From NCBI GenBank assembly GCA_018970025.1, contig JAGWXF010000023.1, positions 1 through 53,853 of the forward strand: a stretch of DNA of 53,853 nt. Reading direction: 5' to 3'. The DNA is from Actinomycetales bacterium. Lineage in GTDB: Bacteria > Actinomycetota > Actinomycetes > S36-B12. Both the position numbers and the translations under genes were made by a program. Shown here piece after piece: positions 1 to 8,768 of this stretch (the first letter of the stretch is position 1; each line of letters begins with the position of its first letter). The notes under the pieces were generated by a model. It made no database searches. It worked only from the letters and a program-made list of their open reading frames with translations, and was not told where the DNA came from.

Positions 1-840
1 CAAGAACACCTTCACCGGCGCATTCGGCCGGAACCCCGTCCCCGACACCTCCGCCGACCGGCTCGACTCCAGCACCAGTGCCCCATCCGGTGCCAGTCCG
101 AGCGGCTGGTCCTTCGCGCCAAGCCCACGCAGCCGCATCGTGAACCCATCGCCCGACGCATCCAGCCCGGTCGGGGCCACCGACCGATCCGGCACCACCC
201 GAACCCCCGACGGCACCCCGCCCACCAGCAGCAGCGCCCCACCCGGCGCCACCCCCGCACCCGGCGGCACGCTCCGGTTGTCCTGGTTCTGGATGATCAC
301 CAGTGCCGGAGACGCACTCGGGGACGGCGCAGGCGCCGGCGGCGCCGGTTCCGTCGCAGGCTCGGAGGGCGCTGGTGCCGGCGGCGCAGGCGCGGGCGGC
401 GTCACGGCTGTCCACTTCGCATACAGCGTCACGTTCGACGAGCCCATCAGGAAGGAGGACCCCGGCGCATACGACGTTCCCGAGGCGTTCGCCGCCGTAT
501 TCCACCCGGCGAAGGTGAACCCAGACTTCGCCAGCGAACCCGTGTTCCCCAGCACCGTCACCGATGCGCCGCTGGCGTAGGTTCCCGCATCGACCGGCAC
601 CGTGCCCCCTGTCGAACCGTTCCCGTCATAGGTCACCGTGGACGGGGCCGGCGCGGTCACATTGAAGGTGACCGAGGTCGTCGCTGTTCCGAAGGTGCTG
701 CCGGTGGCCGTGACGGTCACCGTGCTGCTTGATGCGGCGCTCGGCGTGCCCGAGATGATGCCGGTGGCAGGATCGATGCTCAGCCCGGCCGGCAGGGTGC
801 CGGACGTCACCGCATACGACATGGTCCCGAAGAAGCCCGT
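1..840 (-). pseudogene. Downstream in-frame part of an interrupted Ig-like/InlB-repeat surface protein (partial)
   Basis: This stretch continues, in the same reading frame, the gene ending at the TAG at 841-843, and it stays open to the window edge. The translation first completes a putative-Ig (He_PIG-type) repeat, with the recognisable segment SGTLPAGLSIDPATGIISGT. Next comes one InlB B-repeat/Listeria-Bacteroides repeat (starts VTYDGNGSTGGTV, contains GFTFAGWNT, ends VTLYAKW). After that is a Pro/Ala/Ser-rich hinge and the start of a further domain with GTGFRPNAPVKVFL, a motif common in actinobacterial beta-strand surface proteins. Such domains are extracellular and structural or adhesive. 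An independent start at the ATG at 822-820 is possible but would begin in the middle of a domain. It may be a pseudogene half, a readthrough product, or normal coding broken by one base error (TCG, Ser, would fit). The 3' end lies outside the window. Confidence 0.6.
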
Positions 841-1584
841 CTAGGTGAAGGCGCTGGTCGCCGTGACGGGGGTTCCCGTGGCTCCGTTCACCGTCTGGGT
901 CGTCGGAGCCAGGCCGACACAGGAGATGTACATGTCGAGGTAAGACCCACGTGCATCGGTCAGGGGAGGCGGGCTGTTGTCATAGGTATAGGCGATCTGG
1001 AGAGAGTTCAGCATGCCGCTGAACTGCGTGGGTGACACATACGCGAAGGGTCCGTCGGTATTCGTGACGGACTGATTGAGGCCGCTTGAGCTCGTGAAGG
1101 TGAGTGTTTCGAAAGCACCTGGGCCACCCGTAGTTGTGGCATCGGCATGGTTGCGAGTGACCACCTTGATCGCCGGGACCGGCGGCGAGAAGGTGAGAGT
1201 CGTGCTGACCTTCACGGGATTCTGATAGAGGTATGTGGCGGCGGTATCCCCTAGCACAGCAGTGTTGGCAGTCGCAGTGACGGTGACGCCAGTACTTGCG
1301 ATCAACTGACTGCTCGGGGCACTGGTGGCGGGGTTGAGATCAAGGAACGGAACCGCGCAGGTGTAGTCCGGGTTGTAGGTGACGGGAACCCCTGTCGCTG
1401 GTGAGACCAGCCCCGTGATGGGCGCCAGTGCCGACGCCTCCAGCGCAAGCAGCCCGCCCATGACGACCAGCGGCAGGAATCTCCTGCGACCCGTACGACG
1501 ATGGACCCCCCGGCTCACCCGACCGGAGGTCCCGGTTGTCCTCCCGCCCATCAGACCTCGATTCCGTGCGCCGGCATGTGGCAT
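841..1584 (-). CDS. Secreted surface protein, N-terminal part ending at an in-frame TAG
   Basis: The 247-codon frame begins with a basic stretch (HRRTGRRRF) and a hydrophobic segment ending EASALA, which fits an N-terminal signal peptide. A beta-rich, Thr/Ser-rich domain of unknown family follows (about residues 65-220). The last residues, GATGTPVTATSAFT, are the first strand of a putative-Ig repeat whose remainder lies after the stop, in frame. The protein therefore stops inside a domain. The start is uncertain: the ATG at 1551-1549 has a nearby GAGG and would trim 11 residues. Its base composition looks less G+C-rich than its neighbours. The gene is divergent from the deacetylase gene, with 167 nt between them. 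Its function is unknown beyond a probable cell-surface role. Confidence 0.6.
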   Translation of the reverse strand: MPHAGARNRGLMGGRTTGTSGRVSRGVHRRTGRRRFLPLVVMGGLLALEASALAPITGLVSPATGVPVTYNPDYTCAVPFLDLNPATSAPSSQLIASTGVTVTATANTAVLGDTAATYLYQNPVKVSTTLTFSPPVPAIKVVTRNHADATTTGGPGAFETLTFTSSSGLNQSVTNTDGPFAYVSPTQFSGMLNSLQIAYTYDNSPPPLTDARGSYLDMYISCVGLAPTTQTVNGATGTPVTATSAFT

Positions 1585-1751
1585 CCGGCATGCCTAAGAA
1601 AACCCACGCCCGCTTTAGAAAGGTATCACAGGCTTAGACCACCCGGCTCGGGATCAGCACAGGCCATGGACGGCCGGAGCCGGCATCACCGGCAGCGGCG
1701 CCGGCCGGATGTGCCGCAGGTTGATCCGAATTGCCGCACAATGGGAGCACC

Positions 1752-2570
1752 ATGGCCGGCCCGCATGCGCATCCGACATCCATCGCCTTCGTCCACGCCC
1801 ACCCCGACGACGAGGCGCTGCTGACGGCCGGCACCATGGCCCGTGCCGCGCAGCAGGGGCACCGGGTCACCTTGATCGTGGCGACGAGCGGCGAGGCCGG
1901 CCTGGCCGCCACCGAGCACCAGGCGCACCTCGGCCTGATGCGGCAGGCCGAGCTGGCAGCCTCGGCCGACATCCTGGGGGTCTATCGGCTCGAGCAGCTC
2001 GGGTACGCCGACTCGGGCCTGCACGGGGAGGTGGCCGGCGGCTTCGCCGATCAGGATCCGGACGCAATCGCCGATCGCATCGCCGCGATCCTCGACGAGG
2101 AACGCGTCGACGTCCTGGTCGGCTACGACCCGCAGGGCGGATACGGCCATCCGGACCACGTCCAGGTCCACCACGCCACCCGACGGGCCGCCCATCGGGC
2201 GCAGCGGCAGCCACGGCTGTTCGAGGCGACCCTGCCCCGGGAGCCGATCGCGGCAGCCGTGCATGCCGCGGCGCGCCTGCACCTGACCCCGGCGTCCTTC
2301 GACCCGACATCCTTCGATCGCGCCTGGACGCCACGATCGCAGATCACCCATCGGGTGCGGGTGCACCGGCAGATGGCGGCAAAGCGGGCGGCCCTGCGCG
2401 CCCATGCCAGCCAGGCCACCGCTGACGGCTCGATCCGAACCCTGGCGGCACTGACCCGCCTGCCCGGGCCGCTGGCGGACCTGCTCCTGGGGACGGAGTA
2501 CTACTGCGCCGTGCCCAGCCCGGAGTCGACGAGCCCGACCACCTGGCCGAGCAGGTCGTCGGCGTCGTAG
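1752..2570 (+). CDS. PIG-L/LmbE-family deacetylase
   Basis: Predicted zinc-dependent N-deacetylase of the LmbE/PIG-L family, which removes acetyl groups from GlcNAc-containing substrates (MshB and Mca are actinobacterial relatives). With the ATG at 1752 the zinc motif HPDDE is at residues 17-21 and the second motif GHPDH at 132-136. The family's Asp/His ligands are therefore present in a 272-aa protein of normal length. I chose this start because GGGAG lies 4-8 nt upstream; a TTG at 1731 would add seven residues. No signal peptide is visible, so it is probably cytosolic. The last about 70 nt run antisense through the 3' end of miaA, and no terminator separates the two convergent genes. The exact substrate cannot be told from sequence. 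Confidence 0.88.
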   Translation: MAGPHAHPTSIAFVHAHPDDEALLTAGTMARAAQQGHRVTLIVATSGEAGLAATEHQAHLGLMRQAELAASADILGVYRLEQLGYADSGLHGEVAGGFADQDPDAIADRIAAILDEERVDVLVGYDPQGGYGHPDHVQVHHATRRAAHRAQRQPRLFEATLPREPIAAAVHAAARLHLTPASFDPTSFDRAWTPRSQITHRVRVHRQMAAKRAALRAHASQATADGSIRTLAALTRLPGPLADLLLGTEYYCAVPSPESTSPTTWPSRSSAS

Positions 2571-3445
2571 TCGATCCAGTGGATCCGGCGGTCGCGGACG
2601 AACCAGCGCTGCTGCCGCCGGGCGAACGTGCGGGTGGCATCGATGGTCTGCTGGCGGGCCTGGGCCTCGGTGATCTCCCCCGCGAGCAGCGCCAGCACCT
2701 GGCGGTACCCCAGGGCGCGAGCGGCCGTCGCCGACAGGCCGCCCGGCTGCTCGGCCAGCCGGCGGACCTCTTCCACGAAGCCCTGCTCCCACATGCGGCC
2801 GACCCGGGCAGCGATGCGCTCGTCGAGCTCCGCGCGGTCGATAGTCAGCCCCACCCGCACGCTGGCATACACGTCGACGGGCTCGGGCAGGCGCGAAATA
2901 AACGGCCCCCCGGTCAGCTCGATCACCTCCAGTGCTCGCACGATGCGCCTGCCATTGCCCGGCAGGATGCCCTGCGCTGCCTGCGGGTCGAGCACGGCCA
3001 GTCGCTCGTGCAGCACCGCGGAGCCGTCCGCCCGCAGCTCATCCTCCAGCCGGGCGCGGACCTGCGGATCAGTGCCCGGGAAGCGCAGGTCATCGAGGAT
3101 CGCCGAGACGTACAGTCCCGACCCGCCGACCAGGATCGGCAGGGCACCGCGGCCGTGAACCTGCGCGATGCTCCCCCGCGCCCGCTCCTGGTACTCGGCC
3201 ACGGTCAGGTGATGCCAGGCGGGCCAGGTATCCAGCAGGTGGTGCGGCACGCCGCCCTGCTCGTCGGCATCGGGCGTGGCCGTCCCGATATCCATGCCGA
3301 TGTAGGCCTGCATGGAGTCCGCGCTGATCACCTCGCCCCCGAGCCGCTGCGCGACCGCAACGCCGAGGGCGCTCTTGCCCACCGCCGTCGGCCCGCAGAT
3401 TGCCAGCACGCGGACGGCGGGCACCTGGGCAGCTGTCGCCGTCAC
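2501..3445 (-). CDS. miaA: tRNA dimethylallyltransferase MiaA
   Basis: Transfers a dimethylallyl group to N6 of A37 in tRNAs that read codons starting with U. The 314-aa protein has the Walker A loop GPTAVGKS (residues 18-25), the DSMQAY substrate segment just after residue 42, and the downstream family segments GGSGLYV and [12 protein letters not shown]. It overlaps the end of miaB by 4 nt, so it is probably translationally coupled to the gene whose enzyme methylthiolates the same i6A37 base. Its final 70 nt are covered on the other strand by the deacetylase gene. In many actinobacteria dapF follows miaA; here it does not. Confidence 0.97.
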   Translation of the reverse strand: MTATAAQVPAVRVLAICGPTAVGKSALGVAVAQRLGGEVISADSMQAYIGMDIGTATPDADEQGGVPHHLLDTWPAWHHLTVAEYQERARGSIAQVHGRGALPILVGGSGLYVSAILDDLRFPGTDPQVRARLEDELRADGSAVLHERLAVLDPQAAQGILPGNGRRIVRALEVIELTGGPFISRLPEPVDVYASVRVGLTIDRAELDERIAARVGRMWEQGFVEEVRRLAEQPGGLSATAARALGYRQVLALLAGEITEAQARQQTIDATRTFARRQQRWFVRDRRIHWIDYDADDLLGQVVGLVDSGLGTAQ

Positions 3446-4908
3446 CGTGCCCTGATACCGGGCATGCCCAGCGACACTGCAGGCCGGGCCGCGGTCGGCT
3501 GCTCGGCTCGATCGCCAGCCCGTGTCCGGCGGACGGCGATCACGCGGTCGGCAACCAGGTGGTGCGGTGCCGCATAGGTGACCTCGGCGGTCACCACGTC
3601 ACCCGGACGTGCCGGCTGCGCCGGGTCTATCGCGACATGCACGAGCCGGTTGTCGCGGGCCCGCCCGGACATGCGATCCGTGCGCGCGTCCTTGCGCCCC
3701 TCGCCCTGGGCGATGAGCACCTCGACCTGCTGGCCGACGAATCCGCGATTGCCCTGCCACGCGATCTCGTTGGCGACCTCGACCAGGCGCTCGTACCGGG
3801 CCTGCACCACCTCGGCCGGCACCTGGCCGGCCATCGTTGCCGCCTGCGTCCCCGGGCGCGGGGAGTACTGGAAGGTGAATGCCCCGGCGAACCGGGCCCG
3901 CCGAACGACATCGATCGTCTGCTCGAAGTCCTCCTCGGACTCGCCGGGGAACCCCACGATGATGTCCGTGGTGATCGCAGCGTGCGGCATCGCGGCCCGG
4001 ACGTCGTCGATGATGCGCAGGTAGCGATCCTGGCGGTACGACCGGCGCATGGCCTGCAGCACGCGATCCGATCCGCTCTGCAGTGGCATGTGCAGCTGGG
4101 GCATCACGTTCGGCGTCTGCGCCATGGCATCGATGACATCGCCGGTGAAGTCACGCGGGTGCGGGGAGGTGAAGCGCACCCGCTCCAGCCCGTCGATCTC
4201 GCCACAGGCCCGCAGCAGCCTGCCGAAGGCCCGCTGATCGCCGAACTCCACCCCGTACGCATTCACGTTCTGGCCCAGCAGGGTGATCTCCAGCACGCCG
4301 TCCGCGACCAGGGCCTCGATCTCGGCCAGGATCTCCCCCGGGCGACGATCACGCTCCCGGCCGCGCAGGGACGGCACGATGCAGAACGTGCAGGTGTTGT
4401 TGCAGCCCACGCTGATCGATACCCAGGCGGCGTACGCGGAATCCCGCTTGGTCGGCAGGGTCGACGGGAAGACCTCCAGCGCCTCCATGATCTCGACCTG
4501 CGCCTGCTGCTCCACCCTGGCCCGCTCCAGGAGCACGGGCAGCGAGCCGATGTTGTGGGTGCCGAACACGACGTCGACCCAGGGTGCGCGCTCGACGATC
4601 TGGCCCTGGTCCTTTTGGGCCAGGCAGCCGCCCACTGCGATCTGCATCCCCGGATTGGCTGCCTTCACCGGGGCGAGGTGGCCGAGATTGCCATACAGGC
4701 GGTTGTCGGCGTTCTCTCGAACTGCGCAGGTGTTGAAGACCACGACGTCGGCGACGTCGCCATCGGCGGCCGGCTCGTATCCGGCGTCCTCGAGCAGGCC
4801 AGCGAGCCGCTCCGAGTCATGCACGTTCATCTGGCAGCCGTAGGTGCGCACCTGATAGGTGCGTCGCGCGACGTTTTCGAGGTCCGCGGCATCGAGGTCA
4901 GCGCGCAT
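3442..4908 (-). CDS. miaB: tRNA-2-methylthio-N6-dimethylallyladenosine synthase MiaB
   Basis: Radical-SAM methylthiotransferase that converts i6A37 to ms2i6A37 in tRNA, acting after MiaA. The 488-aa protein has the three-domain layout. An N-terminal UPF0004 domain has cluster cysteines C25, C61 and C95. The radical-SAM domain has CNNTCTFC, giving C169, C173 and C176. A C-terminal TRAM-like domain includes [20 protein letters not shown]. The GQNVNAYG segment is typical of MiaB rather than RimO. The gene lies 40 nt downstream of the GNAT gene and overlaps miaA by 4 nt, so miaB-miaA form a pair. The downstream open frames on the opposite strand are shadows. Confidence 0.97.
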   Translation of the reverse strand: MRADLDAADLENVARRTYQVRTYGCQMNVHDSERLAGLLEDAGYEPAADGDVADVVVFNTCAVRENADNRLYGNLGHLAPVKAANPGMQIAVGGCLAQKDQGQIVERAPWVDVVFGTHNIGSLPVLLERARVEQQAQVEIMEALEVFPSTLPTKRDSAYAAWVSISVGCNNTCTFCIVPSLRGRERDRRPGEILAEIEALVADGVLEITLLGQNVNAYGVEFGDQRAFGRLLRACGEIDGLERVRFTSPHPRDFTGDVIDAMAQTPNVMPQLHMPLQSGSDRVLQAMRRSYRQDRYLRIIDDVRAAMPHAAITTDIIVGFPGESEEDFEQTIDVVRRARFAGAFTFQYSPRPGTQAATMAGQVPAEVVQARYERLVEVANEIAWQGNRGFVGQQVEVLIAQGEGRKDARTDRMSGRARDNRLVHVAIDPAQPARPGDVVTAEVTYAAPHHLVADRVIAVRRTRAGDRAEQPTAARPAVSLGMPGIRAR

Positions 4909-4948
4909 GACCTGATCCTAGGTTGACGCCGATCGACGCCCCTGCGCG

Positions 4949-5539
4949 TCACCGGGTGACGAACCGCTCCCGGTATTCCTGGGCCTCGAGCTCGTAGATG
5001 TCCTCCGGGCCATCGATCTCGTCCATCTGCTGGCCGATCAGCGTGCCGCCGATCCCCTGGATGATCGCCTGCGAGGCATCATTGGACGGGCTCACGCAGT
5101 AGCGCAGGGTCCGCACCTCGGGCTGCCGGACGACCCAGCCCCACATGCCGTGCAGGATCTCCTTGGCCAGGCCCTGCCCGCGCCACTGCGGCACCACCTC
5201 CAGGCCGATCTCGATCATCCCGTCCGCATCCGGCATCCCGTGGAACCCGGCACTGCCGATGATGCAGCGCGCCTGGCGATGGACCGCCATCCGCAGCAGA
5301 TAAGGGGCTCGCTCGGGATGCTCCGCGATCTGCGGGATCCGGTACGGCAGGGGTCCGGGATCATCCACCAGGTGGCGATGGGGATTTCCGAAGCCGCGAT
5401 CGACCCACAGTCGCGGCTCGGATCGATCCTGGGCGAGCAGCCGGTACTCCGATGGCAGCACGGCCTGCAGCTCGAGCCGCCTGGTCGCAATGGCTTCCAT
5501 GCCGGGCCACTGGCTCGACGCTCCCTGCATGCTGCTCAT
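4949..5539 (-). CDS. GNAT-family N-acetyltransferase
   Basis: A 196-aa protein with a GNAT fold of the RimJ/RimL-like type. The segment EIGLEVVPQWRGQGLAKEIL contains the acetyl-CoA pyrophosphate-binding pattern (QWRGQGLA), followed by SPSNDASQAIIQGIGG, the usual C-terminal strand-helix. The substrate is unknown; relatives acetylate proteins, amines or antibiotics. The ATG at 5539 overlaps the TGA of the upstream glycosidase gene (ATGA), so it is probably translated by coupling as the last gene of the MMPL-lipoprotein-glycosidase operon. Later in-frame ATGs (for example before EAIATRRLELQ) are possible starts. Confidence 0.85.
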   Translation of the reverse strand: MSSMQGASSQWPGMEAIATRRLELQAVLPSEYRLLAQDRSEPRLWVDRGFGNPHRHLVDDPGPLPYRIPQIAEHPERAPYLLRMAVHRQARCIIGSAGFHGMPDADGMIEIGLEVVPQWRGQGLAKEILHGMWGWVVRQPEVRTLRYCVSPSNDASQAIIQGIGGTLIGQQMDEIDGPEDIYELEAQEYRERFVTR

Positions 5540-8298
5540 CGCAGGTACCTGACCAGGGAGCCGCACGCTGCCGGCATCAGGGCGGGCGAGTCGGCCTGGG
5601 CTGCTGCGAGGGATCCGCTGAACGTCGTTGCGCCGGTTCGCTGTCCCCGGGGGCCCAGCAGGTCGACAGCGATGTCGGTCGCGGCAAGCTGCAGCTGCAC
5701 GGCCGTGCCCTTCCCACCGATGGACGTCAGGACGTTTCCGGACGGTCGCAGGGTGAGCTGCAGGCACAGCAGCGGCCCGCCCGTGCGGTGCCCGGTGCCA
5801 TGCCCGGTGCCATGCCCTGTCCCCCGCCCCGTGCCCTGCAGCAGCACATAGCCGGATCCGAGGGCTGAGACGGCGTCCGACCCGGCGGCCCGGCCTGCGT
5901 GAGTCCTCACCAGCCCCCAGGCGGATGCGAGTCGGGCCACGAATCGACCGGATGCCAGCCCCGGATCCGCCTTCGCCGGGAGGTCCAGCCCATAGTCGCC
6001 GCGCGCAACCAGGCCCTGCTGCGCGCCCGTGGGATCCGTCGCCCCGGCCGAGACGACCGTGGCCGGGCCGAAGGCAACGGTGGCCTTGGCGCGGGCCCCG
6101 ACCGGCCGAGGCCCACCGACGGCGATCGTGGTGCTCGCCACCTGTACCAGGCCCGGGCCCTGCGCGGTCGTGCGCGCGCAACCAGGATTGGCTGCTGCCG
6201 CCCAGAAGGCGATGGACACCCGATGGCTGCCCGGCGCTGGCGGCGCCAGCATCTCCGCGCTCGTCGCTGGGCCGGCCAGCACCACCGGCCGGTCGAACTG
6301 GCCCTCGCCGCCGACGTCGACGCAGCCGATCATCGGCCCGGCGTCGGCATCCGTCGGGCTGCCGATCTGCAGGCCGACGGCCGAGCCGGGAGGATGCACG
6401 ACGGCCGGTGCGCTGATCGTGCCGTTGGCGGCCAACCGAGAGGCGGTCGGTGTGCTGATCGCCGCAACCGCGGTACGTCCATCGGCCGCGATGACTCGCA
6501 CCGCGACCGGGATCGAGCCCTCGCCGGCCCCGGCGCAGGGGTTCACTCCGGCCGCGAAGCGCTGGCGGACGGCCGACCAGGCGCTCAGGCTCTGCGGCGT
6601 CCCCGACCACAGTTGGACCCCCAGCAGGCCGAACGGCGAAGCCGTGTACATGTACCAGAAGGTCGCATCGATGCCCAGGCGATGGGAGTCGACGAACGTC
6701 TGCGTGATCAGCGCCGCGCCCTGCTCGTCGCTGAAGGACGTCGCCGGACGAGGGCCGGGGCCGGCCAGGCCGTAGTTGACCTCGGTATCCCAGACCTGCT
6801 TGTCCAGCACCGGGGAATCGGGGCCCACCCGCTCGACGACGACCTGCTGCCAGTTGGTGATGTCGGCGACCCGCGCATCGGCACCGGCATTGCCCGCAGG
6901 ATAGGTATGGATGGCGAATGCGTCGAATGGGTAGCCGTACCTGCCGAGGGCGTCCAGGTACTGGTTCATGAACAGCTCCATCGGCCTGGCCAGACGCGTG
7001 GTGACCGACGCCGCCAGGACGGTCGCGGTCGGCTGCCTGGCCTTGATCACCTGATACGCCGTCGCGGTCAGGTCGGCCATCTGCGGGCCGGTGCCCGTCC
7101 AGAACGTCCGCAGGCTGGCCTCGTTCCAGACCTCGTACGCCGCGATCTGCGATCCGTACCGGCTGACGACGGCATCGACGTAGGCGCTCCAGTCCGCGAT
7201 GTCCCTGGGCGGGCTGGCCGAGCCGGCCCCCCAGCGAGGATCCCCCGCATTGGGGTCGGCAGCGGCCCACTGCGGGGTCATCCCCAGGACCAGCAGCACC
7301 CTGGCACCAGCAGCGCGTGCCTGCTGCACCCGCTGGTCGAGCTGCCCCCACTCGAACCTGCCGGGCTCGGGATTGACGTCACGCCAGGTCACCTTCATGT
7401 CCCACAGTCGGTGCATGCCGGCGCGGGCCAGCGGGCGACCGGTGACCTCCGGCGCCACCTCCAGGGAGACGAAGGCATCCGTGGCGGGCTGGCAGGCCCG
7501 CATCCGTGTCAGGCCGGCGGCGATCTGGCCCGGATCCAGGAGCCTGCCCGTCCGAGGGGTCGTCATGACTGCCGTCCGCTCGGCCGGGATCGTCGCCAGT
7601 CCGGGCTCAGCGCTGCGAGGGTCGTCGCCGAACCGGCCATCGCCGTTGAGATCCCACTCGTACCGCAGGCTCTGTCCCTGCGGATCCCATGAGGTACGGG
7701 CATCCATGACCAGGGGCTGGCCCGTACTGGCCGGGCCTGCCTGGGCGAACAGGCGGGCAATCGGCGCCCGGCCCTGGACGCGCACCGGGACGCTTGCCGA
7801 TGCCCAGGTCGCGCTCGCCGGCGCCGTGGCCTTCGCGGCGAAGCCGGTGATCCTGACGACCAGGCTGCCGCCGGTGAAGTCCTCCGGGACGCTGACCTCC
7901 ACCGTGCGCTGCGGCAGGCGTCCGTCGCACCGCTGGCCGGTGCGGTCGGCGCCCTCCTGCCAGGCAAGCGACGGCCCGATCGAGCCGGCCAGGGACGACT
8001 GCGGCAGCCAGGCGACGCTCACCGAGCGAACGCAGGTGCCCGGCCCCAGTCGGCTTCCGGCCAGGTCAAGGGTGAGTGCGTCACCCGGCTCGACCGAGGC
8101 CGGTACCCCCGACACGCGCACCTGGGCAGCCTGGCTGGGATCAGGCCTGGGCACCGCGACCGCCACCGGGGCGAGCCCGAGCGGTCCGATCAGGCCAACC
8201 CCGGCCAGGCCGATACCGATCAGGGACGTCCCGAACCGGGATGCCAACCGGGTCGAGCCGGCGCGGACGAGCCTGGGCCGCTCAGCCGGCCGGCGCAT
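5536..8298 (-). CDS. Secreted GH39-like glycoside hydrolase with PKD-like domain
   Basis: A large exported protein (920 aa from the ATG at 8298). It starts with a basic N-terminus and a hydrophobic signal segment ending PVAVAV. Beta domains follow, then a PKD-like segment with a calcium-loop-like DLNGDGRFGDD (about 216-226). Next is a TIM-barrel region with TWRDVNPEPGRFEW, the acid/base motif YEVWNE (Glu about 393) and the nucleophile strand WDTEVNYG (Glu about 506). The two carboxylates, about 110 residues apart, fit GH39/clan GH-A enzymes. The C-terminal about 350 residues are beta-rich and carry a Gly-Thr-Gly-His repeat. It probably cleaves a polysaccharide outside the cell; the substrate is unknown. 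It overlaps the lipoprotein gene by 17 nt. Starts at 8337 or 8325 are also possible, none with a good Shine-Dalgarno. Confidence 0.82.
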   Translation of the reverse strand: MRRPAERPRLVRAGSTRLASRFGTSLIGIGLAGVGLIGPLGLAPVAVAVPRPDPSQAAQVRVSGVPASVEPGDALTLDLAGSRLGPGTCVRSVSVAWLPQSSLAGSIGPSLAWQEGADRTGQRCDGRLPQRTVEVSVPEDFTGGSLVVRITGFAAKATAPASATWASASVPVRVQGRAPIARLFAQAGPASTGQPLVMDARTSWDPQGQSLRYEWDLNGDGRFGDDPRSAEPGLATIPAERTAVMTTPRTGRLLDPGQIAAGLTRMRACQPATDAFVSLEVAPEVTGRPLARAGMHRLWDMKVTWRDVNPEPGRFEWGQLDQRVQQARAAGARVLLVLGMTPQWAAADPNAGDPRWGAGSASPPRDIADWSAYVDAVVSRYGSQIAAYEVWNEASLRTFWTGTGPQMADLTATAYQVIKARQPTATVLAASVTTRLARPMELFMNQYLDALGRYGYPFDAFAIHTYPAGNAGADARVADITNWQQVVVERVGPDSPVLDKQVWDTEVNYGLAGPGPRPATSFSDEQGAALITQTFVDSHRLGIDATFWYMYTASPFGLLGVQLWSGTPQSLSAWSAVRQRFAAGVNPCAGAGEGSIPVAVRVIAADGRTAVAAISTPTASRLAANGTISAPAVVHPPGSAVGLQIGSPTDADAGPMIGCVDVGGEGQFDRPVVLAGPATSAEMLAPPAPGSHRVSIAFWAAAANPGCARTTAQGPGLVQVASTTIAVGGPRPVGARAKATVAFGPATVVSAGATDPTGAQQGLVARGDYGLDLPAKADPGLASGRFVARLASAWGLVRTHAGRAAGSDAVSALGSGYVLLQGTGRGTGHGTGHGTGHRTGGPLLCLQLTLRPSGNVLTSIGGKGTAVQLQLAATDIAVDLLGPRGQRTGATTFSGSLAAAQADSPALMPAACGSLVRYLR
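5779..5838. repeat. 12-bp tandem repeat inside the glycosidase gene
   Basis: Two perfect 12-bp units (CCCGGTGCCATG, 5791-5802 and 5803-5814) are flanked by degenerate units of the same length. On the coding strand they encode a Gly-Thr-Gly-His/Arg repeat (GTGRGTGHGTGHGTGH) near the C-terminus. The period is a multiple of three, so copy-number changes keep the frame. Confidence 0.75.
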
Positions 8299-8596
8299 CC
8301 CGCTCGCTGATCTCCCAGTCGACATTGCCCTGGTCATCGGTCTGCGTCACGACCAGCACCTTGCTGGTGCTCCCGTCGGACACGCTGCATTCGGTCACCG
8401 TGCCCGCGGCCATCGGGATGTCATCGGGGCAGCTGACGGTGACCGGGACCCCCACGACCTCCTCGACTGCCGCCGCCAGGCCGCTGGTGTCCAGGTGCGG
8501 CTGGGCGCCGGGGATCCAGGAGGGCACCGATGAGCAGCCCGAGGCCATCAACCCCACCGCAACGACGACCAGCGCGCCCGCCGTGTGCTGCCGCAT
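8282..8596 (-). CDS. DUF4333-type lipoprotein
   Basis: A small exported lipoprotein, 104 aa from the ATG at 8596, which has AGG 4 nt upstream. The signal MRQHTAGALVVVAVGLMASGC has a lipobox (LMASGC), so the mature protein would be anchored through that Cys. The mature domain contains VGVPVTVSCPDDIPMAAGT, a second Cys in TECSV, and VTQTDDQGNVDWEI. This matches the actinobacterial DUF4333 pattern with a probable disulfide. The function of this family is not known. Longer in-frame starts exist up to 8809 but would bury the signal peptide. It sits between the MMPL transporter and the glycosidase, overlapping the latter. Confidence 0.85.
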   Translation of the reverse strand: MRQHTAGALVVVAVGLMASGCSSVPSWIPGAQPHLDTSGLAAAVEEVVGVPVTVSCPDDIPMAAGTVTECSVSDGSTSKVLVVTQTDDQGNVDWEISERDAPAG

Positions 8597-8768
8597 GCCA
8601 CCTGGGGAGCCTGACCCAGCCCGACCGATACCCATCATCTGACCTGCCATCTTGACAGCACCCCGCGTTTCGCCTCGCCCAACGGGCACAGCATCCCATG
8701 GGAGCCGACCGCCGACCAGCGCCCGACATCGCAGGCGATGACCGGCGTTGCGGGGCCCCGACCCTGGG

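Noticed and set aside
841..843. TAG as a recoded (pyrrolysine) codon
   Set aside because: There is no sign of a pyl system in the window, the surface-protein context is not one where this occurs, and a one-base change or error is far simpler.
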